Shown: in pieces, positions 1-6,520 of the stretch
How positions within the stretch are numbered: position 1 is the first letter of the stretch
How the letters are laid out: every line of letters starts with the position of its first letter
Source of the DNA: PALSA-1353 sp050014015
Lineage (GTDB): Bacteria > Planctomycetota > Phycisphaerae > Tepidisphaerales > Tepidisphaeraceae
Reading direction: 5' to 3'
Assembly: GCA_050014015.1 (NCBI GenBank)
Contig: JBEKEC010000014.1
Coordinates: 1-64,000 of the forward strand
DNA length: 64,000 nt
The notes under the pieces: model-generated
Told to the model about the DNA's origin: nothing
Database searches by the model: none
The model's input: the letters and a program-made list of their open reading frames with translations, nothing else
Made by a program: the position numbers and the translations under genes

Positions 1-37
1 CTCCGCGTGGACGATTCGAGCGTAGCAAAGAGCAAGC

Positions 38-58
38 GAGCCGGGAAGGTCCCGGCTC
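38..58. repeat. short perfect hairpin upstream of caspase-like gene
   Basis: An inverted repeat with 9-bp arms (GAGCCGGGA / TCCCGGCTC) and a 3-base loop lies about 70 bases before the first gene. It has no T-run, so it is not a clear intrinsic terminator. It may be the end of a preceding transcript or a small hairpin repeat. The rest of positions 1-127 shows nothing recognisable. Confidence 0.5.
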
Positions 59-127
59 AGATCCGACGACTTTGGGCCGCGAAACTATATTTCAGAGTTG
101 GGACAAAAATGGGGTCTTGACATTCCG

Positions 128-2017
128 ATGTCGACGTTTCGATTTGCCGATGTATGCATCCTGTTAGCCGCCGTGCTTCTGGTCGTTTCTAGACCAGCAA
201 ATGCGCAAACAATCGTGGCGACCGGGGTAACTGACCCAAGCGATCTTGTGCTTAACGGCAGCAACCTTTATTTCACGGACGATACCGCAACAAACGGCGC
301 TATTGATGCAGTCTCGACCAATGGCGGTGGGGTGTCCACGCTCGCGACGGGTGTCGGCCAGTATGATAATGAAGGAACATACCGCGCGGCTAGCAGTATT
401 GCGATCAGCGGCTCCAAAATATATGGCGACTATGACTCTTATGAAAGCGGGCCTGTTTTCAGTGTTCCTCTTTCTGGCGGCTCGGCTACCGCGTTGGCAT
501 ACCCCGAGGGCGGCACTTTTCTTGGCGTCTCAGGGTCAAGTCTCTATTACAGCAGTGGATTTCAGACGATTCAACAATTGCCACTTTCCGGTGGCTCCCC
601 AACACAGAACGCCAGCGGGATTTGGGTGAGAGCACCCGTTGCGGATAACACGGGCGTGTACTTTCAGAATTACTACGGGCAGAACATCGATTATTTCAAT
701 TATTCCACTCACTCCGTTACGACGGTGGCGTCAGGCTTGCCGCAGAACACGGGTCCTGTTCTCGACTCCACCAACGTGTACCTAGACTTGCCAAGTGGCG
801 CCATTGATGTCGTCCCAAAAAGTGGGGGCCTTCCCACTCAAATAGTCTCGTCAGGCAACGCCCTGGCGGCAAGTAACGGAAATGTTTTCTACACGACGGG
901 TAATAATGTCGAGCAATACTCGACATCGGCAAAGACATCCATCCAGCTGGCCACGGTTGCCAATGGAACAGTCACGAGCATGGCAACCGATGGCAATTGG
1001 GTGTACTACAGCGTTGCGAATGGAAATGCTGGCCAAATCGAGAAGGTTCCCGTTGGTCTAACAACGCCCGCACCGAAGACAACCGTGTTGTCGGTTGGTG
1101 TGAATTGGGATACCGACACCCAGAACGTACTTCGCGGAGATGTTGCCGCGGCCAATGTTGCGAGCGCGTTTGGGCAATTTGTCGGCGCACAAAATACCCA
1201 GAGCTTGCGGCTGAACGCCAGTGCAGGGGAAAGCGCCAACGTAACAACGATGCAGAACGCCATTGCTTCACTGGTAGATGCGAGTAATCCTGACCACCTA
1301 AAAGCTGGCGACACTGCTGTTTTTTACATCAATACTCATGGGGCGTATCAAGACTACTTCTTGCCGTTGGATCAGTCTATTCCAGGGCCCGACGCTTCCA
1401 TCACAGCTGAGGCCGACCCAAACCACGAACCCAACCCCCCATCCAGTTTGACTAGGACAACCACAGCGGATGGACAACTGGCCTTTGGGGGTGCGTCAGG
1501 CAGTCGCGTCTATTTGGATGATGACGATCTGCGCGCGATGTTTAGCGGGTCGGCGTGGGTCGACATCAATAAACTGTTCCTAATAGACTCTTGCTTCTCT
1601 GGACACTGTATTGGTGCGGACGACCTTTCTAGCCTACCGGATACTGCCGTGATCACGTCCTCTGCTGCTGGCGAGTCCTCCGATGCAATCCTGCTCCCCG
1701 GACAGGGGGTGTACGGCGGCGCATTCGGCGCGGATTTGGTTGGTGCAATTGACTCGATTTACGCTAGCGGAAATCCACTAACTTTTGATGCTTTGAAGGA
1801 TGGCGTGAACGCGGGTGCTGGTCAGTACGCTGGGCAACTAGGTTATTTGGAAGATTCGGACAATCCTGTGACTATCGGATCGCTTGACCCACAAACAACC
1901 GTTGCTGGTGGCTTTGATTGGACAGTGTCGGTACCCGAACCGACATCGTTGGTTTTAGTTATCTCTGGAATTCTATTTTGTGCGGGGAGACGCCGACGGG
2001 ATTCATCTGCGGCCTAA
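128..2017 (+). CDS. exported caspase-like (peptidase C14-like) protein with PEP-CTERM anchor
   Basis: 629 residues. A signal peptide (about 1-27, ending near ANA/QT) is followed by a region of repeated short beta-propeller-like motifs (about 30-315), in which phrases of the type NLYFTDD and SKIYGDYD recur. A caspase-like domain begins near residue 318 (TVLSVGVNWD). It carries the expected His (INTHG, H404) and Cys (LIDSCFSGHC, C489) of the caspase dyad. The C-terminus is a PEP-CTERM signal: PEP at about 603-605, a hydrophobic stretch, then an RRRR cluster. The ATG at 128 is preferred over the one at 98 because it starts directly at a good signal peptide. Inference: a surface-displayed or exported cysteine protease whose propeller senses a ligand or partner. 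The substrate is unknown. Confidence 0.8.
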   Translation: MSTFRFADVCILLAAVLLVVSRPANAQTIVATGVTDPSDLVLNGSNLYFTDDTATNGAIDAVSTNGGGVSTLATGVGQYDNEGTYRAASSIAISGSKIYGDYDSYESGPVFSVPLSGGSATALAYPEGGTFLGVSGSSLYYSSGFQTIQQLPLSGGSPTQNASGIWVRAPVADNTGVYFQNYYGQNIDYFNYSTHSVTTVASGLPQNTGPVLDSTNVYLDLPSGAIDVVPKSGGLPTQIVSSGNALAASNGNVFYTTGNNVEQYSTSAKTSIQLATVANGTVTSMATDGNWVYYSVANGNAGQIEKVPVGLTTPAPKTTVLSVGVNWDTDTQNVLRGDVAAANVASAFGQFVGAQNTQSLRLNASAGESANVTTMQNAIASLVDASNPDHLKAGDTAVFYINTHGAYQDYFLPLDQSIPGPDASITAEADPNHEPNPPSSLTRTTTADGQLAFGGASGSRVYLDDDDLRAMFSGSAWVDINKLFLIDSCFSGHCIGADDLSSLPDTAVITSSAAGESSDAILLPGQGVYGGAFGADLVGAIDSIYASGNPLTFDALKDGVNAGAGQYAGQLGYLEDSDNPVTIGSLDPQTTVAGGFDWTVSVPEPTSLVLVISGILFCAGRRRRDSSAA

Positions 2018-2165
2018 CTCCACTCCAGCGTCTCCAAATGCCGCTGGATGTCGCCGGCGCTGGAGAATCGTTCCAGGATCAGCGAATCCTTCTGGCCGCG
2101 GATGATCTCCTTGACCAACTTCGGCTGACGGGAATACGCGGCTTTACCGCCGACGAGCGCTAACC
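2014..2165 (-). pseudogene. duplicated 3' fragment of the kinase-like gene
   Basis: On the minus strand this encodes about 49 residues (ALVGGKAAYSRQPK ... ETLEWS, then TAG) nearly identical to the C-terminus of the kinase-like gene at 2578-3309. The DNA similarity covers about 2017-2163 versus 2577-2725, roughly 90 percent by eye. There is no start codon or kinase core, so it is the remnant of a second copy. Its stop codon overlaps the stop of the caspase-like gene on the other strand. Confidence 0.85.
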
Positions 2166-2223
2166 CACAATCTTCACCGCCAAGTGCACAGCGCGGCAGA
2201 GCCGCAACCAAACAAAACCGATC

Positions 2224-2295
2224 GAACCACGGATTACACTGATACGCACGGATGGGAAAAGAAATTATCCGTGCAATCCGAGTAATCCGTGGTTC
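2224..2295. repeat. hairpin repeat, 'accacggatta' family (copy 1)
   Basis: An inverted repeat begins GAACCACGGATTAC and ends with its complement GTAATCCGTGGTTC. Between the arms are internal words cacggat and atccgtg that also pair. A second member lies at 41283-41353. It is noncoding and sits between the kinase fragment and the 63-residue gene. Confidence 0.8.
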
Positions 2296-2369
2296 ACAAA
2301 TTCTTTGCGAATCGCGCAAATTCTGATGGTTAGCATTGCGAAGGAAATGCGGGAGAATCAGGCGAGCCG

Positions 2370-2561
2370 TCAACGTTGTCGTTCCTTTTTCTGTTTCCGC
2401 TTCTCGGCGCGGTTCAGATCGACCACTTTCCCATCCTTCAGGACATAGAACGGCGTGCCGGTTTTGCGCGAGAGTTTGCGAGCTTCGCGGGCGGCGCGCT
2501 CCAGGGCCTTCTTCGATGCGATAATGTCCGGGTCGCGCGATTGGCAGGCGTCCGTATTCAT
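2370..2561 (-). CDS. small basic conserved-type protein, 63 aa
   Basis: 63 residues, very rich in Lys/Arg, with an amphipathic helix (SKKALERAAREARKLSRKTG), the phrase GTPFYVLKDGKVVDL, and a basic tail RAEKRKQKKERQR. The spacing of 16 bases after the upstream kinase-like gene suggests co-transcription. I do not recognise the family with confidence. The charge pattern suggests a nucleic-acid- or acidic-partner-binding peptide. The copy-number history of the region (a duplicated kinase 3' end on the far side) suggests this gene was once between two tandem kinase copies. Confidence 0.6.
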   Translation of the reverse strand: MNTDACQSRDPDIIASKKALERAAREARKLSRKTGTPFYVLKDGKVVDLNRAEKRKQKKERQR

Positions 2562-2577
2562 GCGTTGTCTCCATTGG

Positions 2578-3309
2578 TTAACTCCATTCCAGCGTCTCCA
2601 AATGCCGCTGAATGTCGCCGGCGCTGGAGAATCGTTCCAGGATCAGCGAATCCTTCTGCCCGCGGATGATCTCCTTGACCACTTTCGGCTGACGGGAATA
2701 CGCGGCTCGGCCGCCGACCAAGGCTAAAAATACCTCGATCAGGTTCAGCACGTCCTTTTCGATCTTGGAACGATTGGGCTTGCCAAGGTCGAAGAAGTCC
2801 AGCAATTTGACTTCGAATCCGATGCCCTGGCGGCGGATCATGATGTTGTCGTCGTGAATGTCGCCGTGATATTCGCCCAGCTCGTGAATGGGGGCGATGC
2901 CCTTGGCCAGGACGTACAAAACGTGCAGGGCCTCGAACGTGCTGAGGCGATGGCCGGATTGCTGATATAGGAATTCGCTAAGCTTTTTGCCCTCGACCAG
3001 TTCGCTGATGACGACGATGACTCTTCGGCGATGGACGTAGGCGATTTCCTGGTGGTGGTATTGCAGCAGGATCGGGCAATGCCGCAGGGCGTCCAGCTTG
3101 CGGGCATAGGCGATGGCGGCTTTGCCGGTGGGATCGCGGTGGGGATAGTAGAACTTTGCGGCCCGGCGGATGCCGGTGCTCCGCTCGATAATTCTATAAA
3201 CCTCGCCCTCCCAGCCACTTCCGAGCATTTCCTCGATCTGATACCTCCCCGCGATGTATCGTCCGGGCGGGAAGTTGAATCGCTTGTTCTTTCGGCTGGG
3301 GCGATACAT
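2578..3309 (-). CDS. small protein-kinase-like protein
   Basis: 243 residues from the ATG at 3309 (an in-frame ATG at 3321 is also possible). Longer readings run into the upstream hairpin repeat and look spurious. Visible kinase motifs are a glycine loop LGSGWEGEVY (about 29-38), a Lys in AAKFYY, a catalytic loop HGDIHDDNIM near 148-157 (HGD in place of HRD, with Asp and Asn retained) and LLDFFD in place of DFG. The substrate lobe is short, so the protein is about 30 residues below a normal kinase domain. It resembles the aminoglycoside-kinase/RIO-like end of the superfamily in its HGD loop. The 3' end is duplicated at 2014-2165. The substrate is unknown. Confidence 0.7.
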   Translation of the reverse strand: MYRPSRKNKRFNFPPGRYIAGRYQIEEMLGSGWEGEVYRIIERSTGIRRAAKFYYPHRDPTGKAAIAYARKLDALRHCPILLQYHHQEIAYVHRRRVIVVISELVEGKKLSEFLYQQSGHRLSTFEALHVLYVLAKGIAPIHELGEYHGDIHDDNIMIRRQGIGFEVKLLDFFDLGKPNRSKIEKDVLNLIEVFLALVGGRAAYSRQPKVVKEIIRGQKDSLILERFSSAGDIQRHLETLEWS

Positions 3310-3354
3310 GGGGGTTATCATGCGGATTGCGTAAAGCGCGGTCAATGAGCGGAC

Positions 3355-3461
3355 ATTGCCGATTGCCGATTGCCAATTGCCGATTGAAAGAAAGAGGGAA
3401 ACGACCGCAATTAGGGCTTCCTGCATTCCAAATCGGCAATTGGCAATCGGCAATCGGCAAT
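3355..3461. repeat. word-repeat hairpin, 'attgccgattgcc' family
   Basis: The left arm (3355-3386) consists of repeated words attgccg/attgcca. The right arm (3430-3461) consists of the complementary words cggcaat/tggcaat in mirrored order. The two arms pair over about 30 bp around a 43-base loop. The element lies between the divergent kinase-like gene (minus) and the gene at 3553 (plus). No protein-coding signal is seen in it. Confidence 0.8.
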
Positions 3462-3552
3462 TCCGCCATAAACAGGCCCTACACCCCCCTTTATTGAATT
3501 TGCCCGCGTTTGTAACGCTTTGAACGACGCCATCGGATAAGATTGACGTGGG

Positions 3553-3942
3553 ATGGAATTTTTGAAGAGCATTACCGGGCGGGTCGTGACCGGTCTGGTC
3601 GCACTGGGCGTGATCGCGGCGGCCATTTCATGGTGGCAAATGGACGCATCGACCCGGCAAATGCTCGTGTCGGGAACCGGCAGGATTTTGGGCTGGTTCG
3701 GCGTGGTGCTGGCGTGGCCGTGGGCTTCGTTCGCCCTTATCTCACGCGTGGCACGGGCCGAAAGCAACGTTGCCGGGGGTGTGCTGGTCGCGGCCTATAC
3801 CGTCGTGGAAGTCGTGCTGCTGGCCTGGCTCTTTCACTGGCATCTGCCCAATGCCACGGCCTGGACTTTTCTCTTGCTCGGCGGGCTGGTGTCGGGAGTA
3901 TATAATCTGCTGATCTGCGACTGGATCGCGGAGAAAGTGTGA
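3553..3942 (+). CDS. four-helix integral membrane protein, unknown
   Basis: 129 residues with hydrophobic stretches at about 9-27, 46-65, 73-95 and 98-120, consistent with four membrane helices and short loops. A basic start (MEFLKSITGRVV) suggests a cytoplasmic N-terminus. It is followed after 7 bases by the Ser/Thr kinase gene, so it is the first visible gene of the 3.5-9.3 kb cluster. The family is not recognised. Its position suggests a membrane partner of the kinase or of the coiled-coil proteins further down. Confidence 0.7.
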   Translation: MEFLKSITGRVVTGLVALGVIAAAISWWQMDASTRQMLVSGTGRILGWFGVVLAWPWASFALISRVARAESNVAGGVLVAAYTVVEVVLLAWLFHWHLPNATAWTFLLLGGLVSGVYNLLICDWIAEKV

Positions 3943-3949
3943 CGTAAAA

Positions 3950-5005
3950 ATGCCTCAGGCGGGTCAACGTGTCGGGGAATACGTCCTGGATACCAGGATC
4001 GGCGGGGGAACCTTCGGCGAGGTCTGGCGTGCCCGCCATCACGTCTGGACCGACCAACTCGTCGCCATCAAAATCCCACTTGATTCCCAATACCTGCGAA
4101 ACCTCAAAGGCGAGGGGGTGGCGATCCACGGCCTGGTCCATCCCAACATCGTCCGCGCCATCGGCTTCGATCCATACGCGGAGGTGCCTTACCTGACGAT
4201 GGAATACGTCCCCGGGACAAGTCTGCGTCCGCTCATCCAAAAGAAATCGCTGGCCATTCCCCAGGTGGTTTCCATCATGCGGCAAATACTGGCCGGGTTG
4301 AAATACGCACACGATCACAACGTGATCCATCGCGACATCAAGCCGGAGAACGTCCTCATCCACGAACGGGCCTTCACCGAAGGGTTCGACGTTGAAGGAG
4401 TCGTCAAGATCACCGATTTCGGATTGGGCAAGGCGGCGAACAATGCGGCGGGGTCGATCGCGTATTCGGCGTCGCTGAACACGGCGGCGGGCCGGGAGAT
4501 TGCCGGGACGTTGGATTACATGGCCCCCGAGCAGCGTGGCGGCGGCGAGCCGCAGGCCCGGTCCGATCTATATCCCTGCGGCGTGATGTTGTACGAGATG
4601 CTGACCGGCGAGCGGCCGGCGGGCACCGAGGTGCCCAGCGATCTGAACGTTTCGGTTCCCAAATATCTGGACGAAGTGTTCCGGAGGAGTTACGCGCGGC
4701 TGGACAAGCGATACGCCTCGGCGGGCGAATTTCTGGCGGCGTTACCGCCGGCGGCGAAGGGCGCCGTTCCTCCGCCGCTGCCGCGGTCATCGCCCGTGAT
4801 GCCGCCGCCCGTGCCGCAGCCGGCCGGGCGATGCCCGCAGTGCCAGAAGCCGGTCGAGACCGGCGACCAATATTGCATGCACTGCGGCGTGCAGCTTGTC
4901 GCCGAGGTGCGGCGATGTCCAAAATGCGGAGCGTTTCCCGACCAGACCGACCGGTATTGCATTTTCTGCGGCGAATCGCTTTTGCCGCAGACGGTTTCCG
5001 TGTGA
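3950..5005 (+). CDS. eukaryotic-type Ser/Thr protein kinase with two C-terminal zinc ribbons
   Basis: 351 residues. All core motifs are present: glycine loop IGGGTFGEVW (about 17-26), VAIKIP lysine, catalytic HRDIKPENVL (from about 127), DFGLGKA (about 155) and GTLDYMAPEQ (about 186-195). It is therefore predicted active. After a Pro-rich linker (about 270-292) come two CxxC...CxxC ribbons (CPQCQK...CMHCG and CPKCGA...CIFCG). There is no transmembrane helix, unlike most bacterial PknB-type kinases, so it should be cytoplasmic and may be positioned by its ribbons. The next two genes also end in or carry zinc ribbons, which suggests a ribbon-based assembly. It sits 7 bases after the membrane protein gene and 6 bases before the next. 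Confidence 0.9.
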   Translation: MPQAGQRVGEYVLDTRIGGGTFGEVWRARHHVWTDQLVAIKIPLDSQYLRNLKGEGVAIHGLVHPNIVRAIGFDPYAEVPYLTMEYVPGTSLRPLIQKKSLAIPQVVSIMRQILAGLKYAHDHNVIHRDIKPENVLIHERAFTEGFDVEGVVKITDFGLGKAANNAAGSIAYSASLNTAAGREIAGTLDYMAPEQRGGGEPQARSDLYPCGVMLYEMLTGERPAGTEVPSDLNVSVPKYLDEVFRRSYARLDKRYASAGEFLAALPPAAKGAVPPPLPRSSPVMPPPVPQPAGRCPQCQKPVETGDQYCMHCGVQLVAEVRRCPKCGAFPDQTDRYCIFCGESLLPQTVSV

Positions 5006-5011
5006 TGCGTC

Positions 5012-5332
5012 ATGGCACATTTTGCGGTTCACATGTTTCTGTTGGTTGTCCTGCTGGTCGTGGGATGGGCGTTGTTTTTCGCCTGGGTGATCGGGCAGAT
5101 TTGCCGCGTATTGTGGTTGGGAGTCTCCCGCATGACGGGGCTCGGCAGTCGCAGCCATGCCGCCCAGCTTGGAACGCTGCCATGCAGCCGGTTTCGATGC
5201 GGAGCGACGAATCCTCCCCAGGCCAATTTCTGCCGGCGATGCGGTTCGCCCCTGCTGCGGCCGGCGCCGCAGCGGCAGACGGGCCGCCCGGCTGATTCCG
5301 AGCGGTGGGCTTCCCGCCCGATCTCATTATGA
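5012..5332 (+). CDS. single-pass membrane protein with zinc ribbon
   Basis: 106 residues. An N-terminal hydrophobic helix (about 6-32) is followed by a basic segment and a zinc-ribbon-like motif CSRFRCG...FCRRCG (about 58-78), then a polar tail. The ribbon is predicted to be cytoplasmic. It overlaps the next gene by ATGA at 5329-5332, indicating translational coupling. It shares the ribbon theme with the kinase upstream and the membrane protein downstream. Confidence 0.7.
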   Translation: MAHFAVHMFLLVVLLVVGWALFFAWVIGQICRVLWLGVSRMTGLGSRSHAAQLGTLPCSRFRCGATNPPQANFCRRCGSPLLRPAPQRQTGRPADSERWASRPISL

Positions 5333-6291
5333 GCGCTTTCACCCCGACGCAATGGACGCTCGAGCCGCAGGGCCGGCCCGACAATCTTTCCGCGGCCGTC
5401 CTGCACAGCCTCAGCCGCCCGATCGCCGGCCGAATGGCCTGGGGGCCGCTGAAAAGTTTTGTCCTCGGCGGGTTGAGCTTCGGAATTCTGCCCCTGATTT
5501 CCTGGCCCAGGCGATTTGGAAAATTCGTCGTCGCCGAACAGCAACAACTCTGGCACCTCGTCGAATGGCTGCGCATCCGCACCGGCGACGACGACGCCGC
5601 CAAGTTGCGCGATTCCGTCCGCGACACCGGCGCCATCCCCACGCTCCGGCTGGTTCCCCTGGTCATGCTCATCGTCCTGGCGGTGAATTTTCTGCCCTGG
5701 CTCAATGTCTCGGGGTTTCATCGCAGCCAGATTCTCGGCGTGACGTATTACGCCCAACCGTGGGTCGGCCATCCGGTCCGGTTCGGCCATTGGTCCCGTC
5801 CCTCGATCGAGTGGTTTGGTTTGTACGATGTCTGGGTGATCTGTCTTTCCGTCACGTATTTTTCCCATTGGCTTCACGTCCATCAGCACGTGTCGGAAGT
5901 CAACCGGCTTCTGCGGCGCTTGAATCCGATCCTGCTCAGGCAACATCTGCCGCCGATGGCGCGGTATGGCGCGGGGATCGGGTTGCGTCCGTTCTGGCTG
6001 GCGGCTGGAATCATCGGCGTCGCCTTCGGCGCATGGTGGGCGATTCCCGCCGCCCTGGCCGGCGCGGTTCACCAGCGATATTGCCTGCGGACCAGCAATC
6101 GCATCCGCTCGGAACTGGCCCTGCGCGTCGGCGCGATGCTCCGGGAGCAGCGCCCGGCCATCAACGTTCCCACGCCGAACGGATTCCGCGTCGTTTGCAA
6201 CAACCGATTGTGCGGGAAATCCCTGCCCGGCGCAGCCGCATTTTGCCCCCGATGCGGATCGAGACTGCCGTCGGTCGATGCGGTGGCGTGA
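5329..6291 (+). CDS. multi-pass membrane protein with C-terminal zinc ribbon
   Basis: 320 residues from the ATG at 5329, which overlaps the preceding stop (ATGA). An upstream start at 5305 is less likely. Hydrophobic segments are visible near 38-60, 104-125, 160-180 and 220-250. The extreme C-terminus has CNNRLCG...FCPRCG, a single zinc ribbon. The family is not recognised. A possible amphipathic segment (HLVEWLRIRTGDDDAAKL) lies in the first cytoplasmic loop. Inferred role: membrane platform for the cluster. Confidence 0.7.
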   Translation: MSAFTPTQWTLEPQGRPDNLSAAVLHSLSRPIAGRMAWGPLKSFVLGGLSFGILPLISWPRRFGKFVVAEQQQLWHLVEWLRIRTGDDDAAKLRDSVRDTGAIPTLRLVPLVMLIVLAVNFLPWLNVSGFHRSQILGVTYYAQPWVGHPVRFGHWSRPSIEWFGLYDVWVICLSVTYFSHWLHVHQHVSEVNRLLRRLNPILLRQHLPPMARYGAGIGLRPFWLAAGIIGVAFGAWWAIPAALAGAVHQRYCLRTSNRIRSELALRVGAMLREQRPAINVPTPNGFRVVCNNRLCGKSLPGAAAFCPRCGSRLPSVDAVA

Positions 6292-6294
6292 TGG

Positions 6295-6420
6295 GAAATT
6301 CGAAACTCGAATCTCGAAACTCGAATCAAATTCGAAATTCGAATGACCAAACAAATCCCCGTTTCGAATCTTGGATTTCGAATTTGATTCGAATTTCGAG
6401 TTTCGGATTTCGAATTTCTT
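6295..6420. repeat. word-repeat hairpin, 'aattcgaa' family (copy 1)
   Basis: About 125 bp made of the words gaaattcg, gaaactcg and gaatcaaattcg on the left and their complements (cgaatttgattc, cgaatttcgagtttcg) on the right, forming a long imperfect hairpin. It fills the gap between the ribbon membrane protein and the microprotein gene. A second copy is at 19061-19164. Confidence 0.85.
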
Positions 6421-6424
6421 CTCC

Positions 6425-6520
6425 ATGACCCTCGTCTACGCTATCCTCTCCATCCTCGGCTGGGCCTGGTGTGCCGTGGCCGCGGTTTATCTCTTGGTCC
6501 GGCTCCGACGACAGCAATGA
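6425..6520 (+). CDS. 31-residue single-span membrane microprotein
   Basis: The ATG at 6425 opens a 31-codon frame, MTLVYAILSILGWAWCAVAA followed by VYLLVRLRRQQ, ending in TGA at 6518-6520. Residues 2-25 form one hydrophobic helix, and the C-terminal RLRRQQ is positive-inside, so the tail should be cytoplasmic. The stop overlaps the ATG of the next gene at 6517 (ATGA), which is the main support for it being real. It is far too short for routine ORF calling. Inferred role: membrane tether or regulator for the helical proteins translated immediately after it. Confidence 0.6.
   Translation: MTLVYAILSILGWAWCAVAAVYLLVRLRRQQ

Noticed and set aside
2014..2574. A single 186-codon minus-strand gene spanning the kinase fragment.
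   Set aside because: Its first two thirds cover the small basic gene in another frame and the hairpin repeat; only the last 49 codons are related to a protein.
6295..6420. CRISPR-like pattern of short repeats.
   Set aside because: No unique spacers; the words pair with each other into one hairpin. The same applies to 19061, 8617, 35045, 11987 and 12157.
5029..6426. Long antisense frame across the zinc-ribbon membrane protein genes.
   Set aside because: Starts in the hairpin repeat and lies opposite genes with clear TM and ribbon features.
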